The notes below the pieces were generated by a model. The model was not told the DNA's origin and ran no database searches. It saw nothing but the letters and a program-made list of their open reading frames with translations. The position numbers and the translations under genes were made by a program. Below are positions 23,218 to 32,618 of a DNA stretch of 64,000 nt, piece after piece. Within the stretch, counting starts at the first letter, position 1; every line of letters starts with the position of its first letter. The stretch covers positions 169,281-233,280 of the forward strand of contig JAIWNE010000046.1 of assembly GCA_025331445.1 (NCBI GenBank). The letters run 5' to 3'. This DNA is from Blakeslea trispora (Eukaryota; Mucoromycota; Mucoromycetes; Mucorales; Choanephoraceae).

Positions 23218-23922
23218 ATGTCAATAGAGCCAAATGTACCAAGGCAAAATATCTTGCTTGTCAAAGATATGAATCCTATGGCTAGAAATTTTGATTGTGA
23301 AGTGATTGTACTTCAGAAAGGTTAGCTCACTTTCAAAGCTTAGGATTGTTTAAAGAGAAAGTGTGTGTTTATATGCGTTGTTCTTTACTTTATAGATGAC
23401 GAACCTGTTGTGACACGCGAAAACGAATTGATCTTTAAATTCTTGGTAGCCGATAGAACAGGATCAATTAATCTCACTGTTTGGGGAGAGATGGGTGCCA
23501 GTATTAAGATTGGTGACATATTGCGTATTACAGGAGTGTAAAGTATTCTAGTCCGAAATGATATGTGACAATCACTCATTGATGACTGTAGTGAAAGCAA
23601 ACTAAGAAGAGGACAACTTGCCATTGCTACGCCAAAGAATTCCTTAAAGATTAAACGTATTGGTCAAGATACTTTTATTTTTGTAGAAAAACCAAACATG
23701 TCGGAAGCAGATTTTTCTTCACCTAACACAATGCAGTTCAATCGCTCAAAAAACCAACCCCCATCGCAATATCAAGCACCGCAACCACCACAACAATCGC
23801 AGACTCGTAATAACTATAGACAAAGAGGTTATTCTAATCATCCTCATCCCTATAACAACAGAGGCCGAGGTCAACATTATATGAGAGGCAATCGAGGTGG
23901 TAGAGGAGGAGAGGGAAATTAG
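23218..23922 (+). CDS. Single-stranded DNA-binding OB-fold protein, SOSS-B/hSSB1-like
   Basis: Three exons (23218-23320, 23396-23537, 23592-23922) join in phase to give 191 residues. Residues about 8-110 form one OB fold: Ile-Leu-Leu-Val-Lys-Asp-Met start, Phe-Lys-Phe-Leu-Val-Ala-Asp-Arg-Thr-Gly-Ser-Ile-Asn-Leu-Thr-Val-Trp strand pair, Gly-Asp-Ile-Leu-Arg-Ile-Thr, and Phe-Val-Glu-Lys-Pro-Asn-Met-Ser-Glu at the end. That order is typical of the NABP/SOSS-B family. The C-terminal 70 residues are Gln/Pro/Asn-rich and end in Arg-Gly-Gly repeats, a nucleic-acid-binding tail. In animals these proteins act in double-strand-break repair within the SOSS complex; the role here is inferred from that. 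The length is usual for the family. Confidence 0.8.
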
Positions 23923-24472
23923 ACACTAGGATAAAGATTTCTAAAAAAAAAAAAAAAGGAGTAAAAATGATGAGAGGGTATTTTTTTCAAATAAGCTGTG
24001 ACTAGGTCCTAAGTCTCACCAGTTTTGAAGCGGAGTAAGTCTAATAGGAAAATACTTTTTAGGAGAAAATTTTGAAATCCGCCGTCGAAAAAAGCAATTT
24101 TGAAGTCCAAGTTCATGCACTTTTGCTCTCAATTTACTCGCGTTTTTTCATAAACTTTCATTAAATAGTCTGTTGATACTTTATCAGAAACAAGCTACAT
24201 ACTTTCCTGGCAACTAAGAAGACAGAAAAGTATATTGCTTCGTTTTGCATTGCGAGAAATTTATTCAATCACTCAAACGATTTAGTTTCGTTGATCTTTC
24301 TTGCTGACTGAAGATAATTAATGAAGTTGTCCAAACGCTTCAGCAACAATCAGTTTGGCGAACAACCATTTGTGTTGGGATATAAACAAGCAAAGATAGT
24401 ATATGCCATTCAGGAAGTGCATCAAATATAAAGTATCCAACAGTAATATAACTAATACACGCTTGGTTTTTT
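23923..24472. other. Intergenic stretch
   Basis: 3' ends of two convergent genes. There is an A-homopolymer at about 23943. I saw no terminal inverted repeat that would mark the left border of the transposase locus. Confidence 0.4.
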
Positions 24473-26415
24473 TTATTGAGGTTTAAAAGTGATTCTAAAT
24501 TTATCAATACTAAGCTTCAAGCGAGCACGGGTTTCTTCAAGTCGTCTTGCTGCTTCTGTGCACGACGTCATTTCTTCTTAAGCCTTCTCTTCGATCATGG
24601 TATAGATCTCTTTTCTTCGACTGAAGAAGCGAGATTCTTTTTTGTCCTTGCGCCAACCGGTGCCAAACTGTTCCTCCAAACGTTTTACGGAAGGCCCGTT
24701 TCCAAGACCAACATCATACTCTCTCCAAACATCAACAATGGTCGCGATGCTTCGACTCATAGAGTAATTGGGAGCAACAGAAGGAAGAGGAGAGACTAAG
24801 GAAGGAGACGAAGAGGAAGGCAAAGGCAAGGAGGAAGAAGTGGAAGGCAACGGCAAAGAAGGAGAAGAGTCGTTACCATTGAACAAGTTATAGCCCAAAG
24901 CAAAGAAGTCGGCAAAGTTTTGAGCATTTCGCTTGTCATTTTCTTCAGCTCGTCTGTCACCTGCTTCCATACGCTGTTCCATTGCTTCTTAATTCGACTG
25001 CAGCACCTGGAACTTTGCTGCCAATTGCTCAAATCCAGTTCTGATACTGGATGCCAGATCTGGCAAGACGGCTTGAAGCATTTGGCTGGTAGAAAATGCT
25101 TGTTCGTTGTCGGCAACAGCAGCGAGAACTTGACACTCGAAATCCTTAAACAAGTCAGACGAAAAGATTTCACATGTCCAAAGGTAATAGTTGGGATACT
25201 TTTGCTTCAAGATGACAGAGTCCTATGAAAAAATTTAAGTTAGTTATTTATTATGCAACAAATAAAAACAAGTTACCTGAAGGAAAACGGTGCGAAGATT
25301 GGAAAGTAGATTCAAAAAGTTTGGTCCTGCAATATCTTCTTGTACTCCGTCTTGCAATTCAAACTTTTGTTTCCAAATATCAACTTGAGGAAAGACCTGC
25401 ACCTGTAAATCCATAGGTGGAACAACTACAGCACGAGGAAGAAAGTAGTTGTTTGAAGCAACAGGGAAACCAGCGAGACTCTTCATTGCATCAACAGGAA
25501 GACTTGAGACATAACATCCCACCGTTCTATCAGTACCCCATCTTCCTACCATTCTTTGCTGATCCCCAGGTACATTTTCTTGGGCAATCATATTGAGAGC
25601 ACTCTTTCTGTTGGCATGAGTTACTTTGGAGGTGTGGATACCAACATGTTTGAAAGCTTCAAAGTAAATCTTGTGCTAAGCTTGGTAAGTGATTGCTGTC
25701 TTTTGATTCTTGCCCTTGAATGCGACAGTTTCATACCAGTTTTTCCTTTCAGAAAAGTCGGGAAATCCTTCGTTTTCAAAGTGGAAACGGGAAGAAAGGT
25801 AAAGAGCCAAAGCACCAACAGAACACAACTCAACTTGCTTGTGACGAATGGAGGAGCCATATTCGATCTTGCCGTGCTGATTAGTTTTGCCAAAACTAAC
25901 GGTGGCAACCAAAGAAATGCACTTCGTGATACCTTGGTTCTCAAGAGTAATTGCAAAAAGATCAGGAAATTGAAGGCCGAGAGCAGTTTGGCTTCTGCAA
26001 AGCATTGCATGGCTGATCAAGAAGCAAAGTCGATCGCGAGAGCCGTTGATGTCATTCTTGTGATTGATGAAGTACTGGCTGATCTTCATCAATTCATCTT
26101 TCGTATATCCATCATTCAAGGTGTTCTTGCCTCTGTCTTCGAAGTTTGCTCTTTTTTGTCTGACCTTGGTCTTCTCCAAGTTGTCCAAGAAAGTACGAAC
26201 CAAAGGACCTCTGGCAGCTTCGTTTGAGTTGGTCTTCAAGGCCTTTTGAGTGTTATAAAGATCAGATACAGCCTTGACATAGGCCAAGATAGATTCTTTA
26301 CCCAAAGGAATAGGGCTGCCATCTTCAGCTCTTTGCTTCTTTCTACCACGTGCCATGACAAAGTCATCCAAGAAGAAACTGAGCTTGCTGTCAGATACAA
26401 TTTCGCCATCTGCAA
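24473..26415 (-). pseudogene. Tyrosine recombinase of Ndc10/Crypton type with GCR1_C-like domain, three in-frame stops
   Basis: Read on the minus strand from about 26415, two exons (26415-25277 and 25222-24473) keep one frame. The protein starts with a basic Arg-Gly-Arg-Lys-Lys stretch and a helical SAM-like part. A tyrosine-recombinase core follows: an Arg in Leu-Cys-Arg-Ser-Gln-Thr, then His-Ala-Asn-Arg (about 25610), Gly-Arg-Trp-Gly, and the presumed nucleophile Tyr in Gly-Cys-Tyr-Val-Ser-Ser-Leu-Pro (about 25510). A Ser/Pro-rich linker precedes a C-terminal block with Val-Asp-Val-Trp-Arg-Glu-Tyr and Arg-Phe-Phe-Ser-Arg-Arg-Lys, matching the GCR1_C DNA-binding domain. All catalytic residues remain, but TAG at 25676-25678, TAA at 24989-24991 and TAA at 24578-24580 interrupt the frame. 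Cryptons are DNA transposons with exactly this recombinase, and Ndc10 is its domesticated form. It lies directly downstream of the MULE part on the same strand. Confidence 0.75.
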
Positions 26416-26554
26416 CTGAACCTCTACAGGCTTTCTGACTTCATGCTCTTCAGGATTATGCTCCTTGCTGGCATTTGTCATTTCAGCAATAGTAGCAACT
26501 TCAAAATAAGGATATTAGACATTTGTTTGATACTCTGTACTCTAATCTACTAAC

Positions 26555-29039
26555 CTCTGCCATTCTGATACATAATGTGCCATCTTCTGTGGACGGCAGC
26601 TGTTGGAATAGGACCATTATATCTTGCAATTCGATGTCTGCAAGGAAGACGGTATGCTCTACGCAATTCGCAAAGGCATTTACCCGTAGTAGGATCCACA
26701 TGAGAGACATGATCAGGATCAGCTTTGTTGTCCATCAAATTGATGTATTCGAAACGAATACGATCAAAGGCAAAGCTGGTGATCCTGCCTCTCAGTTGGC
26801 TCATCTTGTCATCAATTTCATGGCCAGTCTTATCCTTCAAGATCGTTTCAAACAAAGACTCACGCACAGTTTGTCTGTTTCTGTAGCTCTCCTGTATTCG
26901 AAAATAAAGCGAATTAACCAAACTTGATCCAGACACAATTGTAACAATTAACTCACTCTTCTTTCAACCCATTCGCGAATTTTTTTGGTCACCAAGCCAA
27001 GCGAACCAGAAGATGTCTTGTTGTGGCATTTAATGCCACTGTGAGTACTTTCGACTCTGTCAGACGTGCGATTGCCCATGTGCACATATGTGTTGACATA
27101 ATAGCCAACCCAATGGCGACGAAAGGCCATCATGCTTTACAGATTTGAACGTTAGAAAAATTCATGCTAAATGCTCTATAACTTATTTTCATTCACATTA
27201 CCTGTCAAGATACGTATTCATTTCTTTGCCTTTATCAACGCAAAGGTTATCTTGAGAGACAAACGCATCGTACTCATTCTTGAAGCCTATCGATGCTTCC
27301 TTGGTGTTAGATTGAAAAGCTATTTTGTGGACAATAGCTTTGAAACGCTTTTCCAGCAAAGGGCGGCTTTCTTTGTCTACAAAGAAGAGCAATGCAAAAA
27401 TAAGTAGTCTTTACTCATAAGAGAGTTCAATATCAAACTACCAAGCTGGACTTTCTTGCTCATGCTTTTTATGAGTCTTTTCATAAAGTTGTGCACAATG
27501 TGCACATAACACAAAATGTGTCTTGACTCAGGAAACACAACCTTAATAGCATTCATCAAGGCTTGATCCTTATCAGTGACAAAGTTGTCAGGAAGAAGAC
27601 TGGGATCAGTTCCACTGGGCCAGGCAATGCTTCTCAGTTGCTTCATGGCCCACTCATAAGACTCGGTAGTCTCCTTTCTCATCCAACATCCAGCAACATG
27701 GATGGTTGCAAGTTGGCTTCGGCGATACTCCGAAGCTACTGTGCCTGCAACAACAATGTTAAGCAACACCATGCGATGGCTGTTGGTCTTGTATGTTGCA
27801 TCAATGATGACACTTTCAGGGAGTCGTCTGAGCTCATCCCTTCCATGCTCATGCATGAAGAAGACAGCATTCACCTTATCATCACTGTCTAATCTGGTAC
27901 GTACTTGATGCCCAGTTTGCTCCAAATCTGAGATGAACTCAGGCATACCAGAAAACTGGTCATTGCAGAAGCGTTGCTGAATGTTATGCAAATCGCTTAA
28001 TGTGATGCCATTATCAACTTGCTTTTCTACCAACAACTAGTAAGATGTACGTATATTAGTATTGACAAATGAAAGAATAAAATGGAATTCTGTCGAATTC
28101 AAAAGTAAAAGGATTTGGTCTAAAGCAGCAAAAATGATACAAGACGAGAAAAGGATATGAAATCAAATCACTCATTCTTTATTTCCTCTCTTTATTTTGT
28201 GTTAAAAGACATTCCATCAACTAAATATTCATCTCTCAAATGCAACACCGTCGAAATGAACATAGCTGTATAAAAAATATATAGCATAAAGAAGCTCATC
28301 TTACCTTCAAAACACTTCTAGGAGTTTCTCCCTTCTTCATCATGCCACAAGCCGCTTCGAAATCTTCGGGAAGAAGCTTCCTGAAGACCGAATAGGTTGA
28401 CAAGTCACTGCTAAGAGCATGGTTATGCTCAAGAGTGACTTGACGAACCTTCCAGGGCCGCTCAGTATCGCGTCCTACAGACGCATAGATGCGCAAAGGG
28501 CATCGCTTTCTGCCAGATTGATAGCGTCGTCCACTCTTGTTCGTATCTATGAAAAAGGAGTCCAGTCAATCGCTTGATTCAGCTAATCCATTTCGTTTAT
28601 AATTCTCTATGCAGCACATACCCTCGGAGCTTTCTTCTCGCTCAGCGTCGGCTTCAACCTTCTTGGCCTTTCTATAAGCACCGCCATGTCTACATTGCAA
28701 AACAATGTAGCTGTTCTTGCTACTTCTAGCAGTGGTGATTGGGCAATTGAACTCTTTGCCCAAAGCCTGTGCTTTATCACGAAGCTCGTCTAAGCTTCTG
28801 AACTTGGCACCTACAAAGAAGATTTCTCCATGTTCTTCCTTCATATCGTTGGAGGATTCGGCAACGACGGTTGATACAACTTCGTGTTCGCTTTCCTCTC
28901 TAGTTTCGTCAAAAACAAGCGATTCAGCATCACTGAAATCATTCCAGTCACAAGTGACAGTGGCACTAGTCGTCATTTGTATCATTTGAGAATCGGTAAC
29001 GGTAAGTTGAGAGTTGTCTAAAGATACTTGAGAGTTCAT
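26555..29039 (-). CDS. MULE-type transposase with FAR1-like zinc domain and SWIM finger
   Basis: Six exons join in phase: 29039-28622, 28546-28305, 28036-27442, 27376-27202, 27134-26957 and 26891-26555. They give 648 residues without a stop. An acidic N-terminus leads to a FAR1/WRKY-GCM1-type zinc domain (Leu-Gln-Cys-Arg-His-Gly-Gly, Arg-Cys-Pro-Leu-Arg, Leu-Glu-His-Asn-His). The MULE DDE core follows: Ile-Ile-Asp-Ala-Thr-Tyr-Lys-Thr, then Val-Thr-Asp-Lys-Asp with Cys-Tyr-Val-His, then Arg-Val-Glu-Ser-Thr-His. A SWIM finger (Cys-Leu-Cys..Leu-Pro-Cys-Arg-His) ends the block. All three acidic residues are present. Mutator-like elements move by cut-and-paste, and FAR1/FHY3-type proteins are domesticated relatives that act as transcription factors. 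No terminal repeats were found, so either an active element or a domesticated gene is possible. The last exon has no stop before its GTTAGT donor, and what follows decides whether the product is fused to the recombinase downstream. Confidence 0.85.
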
Positions 29040-29134
29040 AATGGAAAAATAACAGAAAGAAAAAAAGGTTTAATTCGAAAAAGCAAAAAAAAAAAAATCT
29101 TCAGGCACCAAAATGCTCGAATATCATTGGCTGC

Positions 29135-29158
29135 TCAAATGCCTACGTAGGCATTTGA
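29135..29158. promoter_or_regulatory. Perfect 24-bp palindrome in a divergent promoter
   Basis: TCAAATGCCTAC is followed directly by its reverse complement, with no loop and no mismatch. It lies 96 bp upstream of the transposase ATG (29039, minus) and 240 bp upstream of the ATG at 29399 (plus). A two-fold symmetric site like this suits a dimeric DNA-binding protein. It could equally be a transposon-end or origin-type signal. Function is inferred. Confidence 0.6.
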
Positions 29159-29398
29159 CAAAACCTGTTGCAAAACCTAGGTGCGCGGAACTTTAATCTT
29201 CTTAAAACAGTCCCTACTGGTCAATCTGAAATTAAAATAAACCTTCGATCTTTGAGCTATGCAGCACCTTTCTCTCTTTCCTTAATACAAAAAAAAACAC
29301 CTTTCTCTCTTTCTTTATATCTCAAATTCTCATTTTTATTGCTCTTACTGATTATATCTCGTTCTACTCAACACGTCTTTATTCTCTTAATTAAATTA

Positions 29399-31412
29399 TG
29401 CCACCAAAATTCTATTCCAGATTTGAATCTTTTTTCATCGCTCGTGGTTTAAGCAACGAAGAGCCAACATTCGAGCTTTTCATAAAAAAGATAAATCCTT
29501 CTTGCTTGGGAACTGCTTACCAAGTGAAGAAAGCTACACTGAATGGGAGCTTATCTATAGCCAGTGCGCCAAGATCTATGGCGTTAAAGCTGTAGGTATA
29601 ACATGTGGGTATCTAATAATTTCATGACTAAAAGCAATAAATAGAGATGTATTCAAAAAGTTTCACCCTGAAATTTATCTGTGATTGACAACTATTCTGC
29701 AGGAAATAGACTTGCATGAATCAGGATGTCATGATCAAAAAGCTCTTTTTTTTTCCCAAGCATACTATGACATCCTGATTCATGCAAGTCTATTTCCTGC
29801 AGAATAGTTGTCAATCACAGATAAATTTCAGGGTGAAACTTTTTGAAAACATCTTTAGTTAAAAGGGCAAGCCAAGACAGCTTGGTCGGAGCTGGTAAGT
29901 CAACTCAGCTTGTTTGTAAGATGTGCTCTAACTTTAACCAAATAATAAAATAGGAGAAAGAAAAAGAAGAAGAAAAAGTAAAAGTAAGAAAAAAGTGAGA
30001 AATACTTAAACGTTATTCATCTATAATTTGACAATCATTTCTGTATTCTACTTAGGGCAAGTCTACTCAGACAAAAACAAGCAAGGTAAAAAGAAATGTA
30101 AAGAAATATTATTGAGCTATATGTATTAACCAAGATATATTTCTGCAATAAAGTCTCAAGAAAACTTGCTTGCATTCAAGACAGCCACCAAAGTAACTGA
30201 GGAGATGCGCGAAGAAGTATTGAAAAAATACAGAAGAATGTCTGAGGAGCTGATGCTTCCAAGTGGTGTCTTCTTGGAAGACGTTATGAAGGAAAAGGCT
30301 GCAAGTAGTGTCTACGTCCAGTAAGTCAACCATTTAAAGTGACAATAGGTTGTTCATCTTTTTGTATAGCCCTTCGCATTATTTTATTTTCGATCCTTCG
30401 TTGGGTTGTTACGATGATATGTTGTCTGAGGAAGACATTGTCTTTGTTGTAAATTACAACAAGAAGACTCTTCTCGCCTGCCCTGATGCATTCAAGGATG
30501 CTATGAAAAAATTCATAGACGAAGTAGGTGCTAAAAATACACAATCATTTTGCATTACTCATAAAGGTTTGATAGAAAACCATCGAGGGCTTTCTCGGCA
30601 AAACAGCATGCCATGTCTTTTGCCGGGAGAAGTATGACGCCTGGTGGTTGGACCAGAGCATAATAAATGCCATGAGTATCTTTATGTTTGCAGATACAAA
30701 CATTTTGAAAAATGAAGGCGACGTCGAAAACAAAATATGGTCCTTCGTGTTTACCTGCTTCAAAGACATTGGCGTGACAGCAGTCGGGTAAGATTCAGAT
30801 GGATATATCCTATCACCAATTTGTACTTGACTAACGTATGTCTACACTATAGAGGAGAACACCACTCTGCCTCTTCATCATCATTTGCAAACAAAAAAAG
30901 AAAGCTTGATGGTGATGAGAAGATAACAAGAAAAAAGCCAGGCAACAAGGCCGACATTACCTTTCTAGCAAATAAAATGGAGATAGGCTGCGCAGAGTTT
31001 GCTCTGTCAGATGACGATGAATGCACGAAAGTGATCAGGGAGGTGGGGCTTAAATGTCCAGCTATGCTAAAAATCATGCTTGAGAAGCTAGGAGAACAAG
31101 AAGAAGGCATAGAACAAAAGTTGAACTTGCCTGGTTTATTAATCTATGGTATGATCACAAACAAACAAAAAAAGACAGCTTTCTAATCCTCTCTTGCTTA
31201 TAGGAAATAAGATTGTATTCATCTTCTTGGACATGCCAAATAAGAATGTCGCAAGAGTGACGAAGGTGGGACCCTTGGCATTCCCAAGCTGTGTGGAGAT
31301 GTTCGCTGTGCCTGCATTAAAGGTGTTCAAACAACTGATTGTCATGAAGCAGGTTATTAAGAACAACCTGTCGCTCCTTTCAGTAGCTGGAAAAGACGAT
31401 CTTTTCGAATGA
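29399..31412 (+). CDS. Unknown multi-exon protein with a MITE in its first intron; frameshift in exon 1
   Basis: I do not recognise the family. Exons 29399-29591, 29859-29894, 30056-30085, 30154-30320, 30370-30523, 30576-30787, 30853-31148 and 31204-31412 join in phase. The exception is one break inside exon 1: the natural frame at its start (Met-Pro-Pro-Lys-Phe) must shift by one base near 29505-29511 to reach the frame that splices at 29591. Either a base was lost (a recent pseudogene) or the assembly is wrong. The protein, about 430 residues, is soluble and charged, has a basic Lys-Lys-Arg-Lys stretch (a possible nuclear signal, about residue 290), and then Gly-Asn-Lys-Ala-Asp..Glu-Ile-Gly-Cys-Ala-Glu. 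That patch faintly resembles a nuclease-like core but lacks the usual Lys. It is divergent from the MULE gene, with 360 bp between the start codons. Confidence 0.55.
29644..29855. mobile_element. Hairpin MITE, copy 2 (212 bp, TA target duplication)
   Basis: Arms 29645-29732 and 29767-29854 pair over 88 bp with a single mismatch. The 34-base loop matches the middle of copy 1 (382-592) almost exactly, in opposite orientation. TA flanks both ends (29642-29643 and 29856-29857). The element lies in the first intron of the surrounding gene, and the right-hand TA is part of the TAG splice acceptor at 29856-29858. Noncoding. Confidence 0.9.
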
Positions 31413-31433
31413 AGTTGTACTCTTTTTTTTTAC

Positions 31434-31600
31434 TATTATTATTGTTATTATTGTTATTATTGTTATTATTGTTATTATTGTTATTATTGTTATTATTGTT
31501 ATTATTGTTATTATTGTTATTATTGTTATTATTGTTATTATTATTGTCAATATCATTATTACTATTATTATTACTATCATTGTTATTATCATTATTATTG
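31434..31600. repeat. Minisatellite with 9-bp unit TTATTATTG
   Basis: About a dozen near-perfect copies of TTATTATTG fill 31434-31545, followed by degenerate copies to about 31600. It begins some 20 bp after the stop codon of the preceding gene. The long Leu or Ile/Thr frames it creates are not genes. Confidence 0.9.
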
Positions 31601-31734
31601 TCCTATTCTTGTACTGTAAATGTCTTTATATCGTGTGGTTATCTGAGCACACACTGTAAAAAAATTGGGGTTTGAACCCCAAAAACACACCCAACTGAGG
31701 TAATCAAGAAGGGCACCCATCTCCAAGATGTTGT

Positions 31735-31955
31735 TGTTATTTGCGACCACGTTGTAAGATGCCTTCATTGTACGTTTCAAGATTCCCAATCGATCTTCCC
31801 ATCAAACGCGCACTTGTTGAAGGCATGGGGCCGAAATAACGGATATAATCGCCAACATGTGATAGTAGGTGCATGTTGATACGATAAACAGTCTTGGAGA
31901 TGGCCTTGTGCCTAATGCAGATGTCCAAGAAGTCAAGCCATGTTTTGGAACATCT
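31735..31955 (-). pseudogene. Remnant of a TNP2-like (CACTA/Plavaka-type) transposase
   Basis: The minus strand reads about 70 codons with Ile-Asn-Met-His-Leu-Leu-Ser-His-Val, Tyr-Ile-Arg-Tyr-Phe-Gly-Pro-Met-Pro-Ser-Thr-Ser-Ala-Arg-Leu-Met and Arg-Ser-Ile-Gly. This looks like the conserved block of TNP2-type transposases, where a His-containing strand is followed by Gly-Pro..Ser-Ala-Arg-x-Met-Glu-Arg. Here the Glu is a Gly. The frame then hits a stop, and only a short further piece can be followed to about 31595. No TIRs or partner ORFs are nearby. Confidence 0.5.
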
Positions 31956-32618
31956 AATTATATAAAACTAGATGTCTTTTTATCAAACTGAGAATCTTGG
32001 ATAATCCCATTCTCTAAGCACAGACGCTTTGAAGAATGAGACATTAAATTATCTGATGATTCATCTGACCTTGAGCAGGGATGGCTCATAGCCAAGTACG
32101 CAAATAGACCCAAAGTGCCCCTTTGGTCTGTGATTGCAAACTGTGATTAGAACTAGGAGTAATTGATCCTGTTCGGCTTGTATGCGACAGCAATGCTACT
32201 GACGCTACTCCCAATGTTGAATCAGCTAGTATTAATGACGGTTTGGTGATTTCCATCTCCGACTTTTATGCTCTCATTGACAAGTCTTGCAATAAAGCTC
32301 GTGACATTTCATTGCGATATTGAAATAGAATCTGAACATAAGCATAATAAAAGTCTGATTTCTTTTTTTTTTTTTTATAAAGAAGCAAAAAGGACAAAAA
32401 AAAAATCCCCACCAAAGACATCTGTCAATGAAATGCACGAATACTTTCCGAAAATACTGTATGAGTGAGAGTGAGAGTTAGACAATGAAATGATGAGCTA
32501 CATAAACTGATCACGTGGCTCATGCAATTCATTTAATCTTCTATAATAGCATATATCTTGTATTTCTTTTCTTTCTTTCTTTAATATTCTCTCGGGCAGT
32601 TCTTTTTTTTTTTTAAAA
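31956..32618. other. Intergenic stretch with possible retroelement debris
   Basis: At about 32172-32325 the plus strand has 50 open codons with a Ser/Asn/Asp-rich composition and a codon use unlike the neighbouring DNA, ending TGA. It may be a fragment of a gag gene but shows no diagnostic motif. The last 60 bp are T-rich and lead into the BUB2 start codon. Confidence 0.35.

Noticed and set aside
24989..25678. Idea that TAG/TAA are read as Gln in this organism
   Set aside because: Many intact genes here (myosin, PYM, PPR, tricalbin, ARMC7) end at the expected place with TAA or TAG, so the code is standard.
31409..31675. Long poly-Leu frame (and the Ile/Thr frame on the other strand)
   Set aside because: It is only the translation of the TTATTATTG minisatellite; the repeat is open in most frames.
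31665..31682. TTGGGGTTTGAACCCCAA resembling a tRNA T-arm
   Set aside because: No acceptor, D-arm or anticodon stem can be built around it; only a short palindrome.
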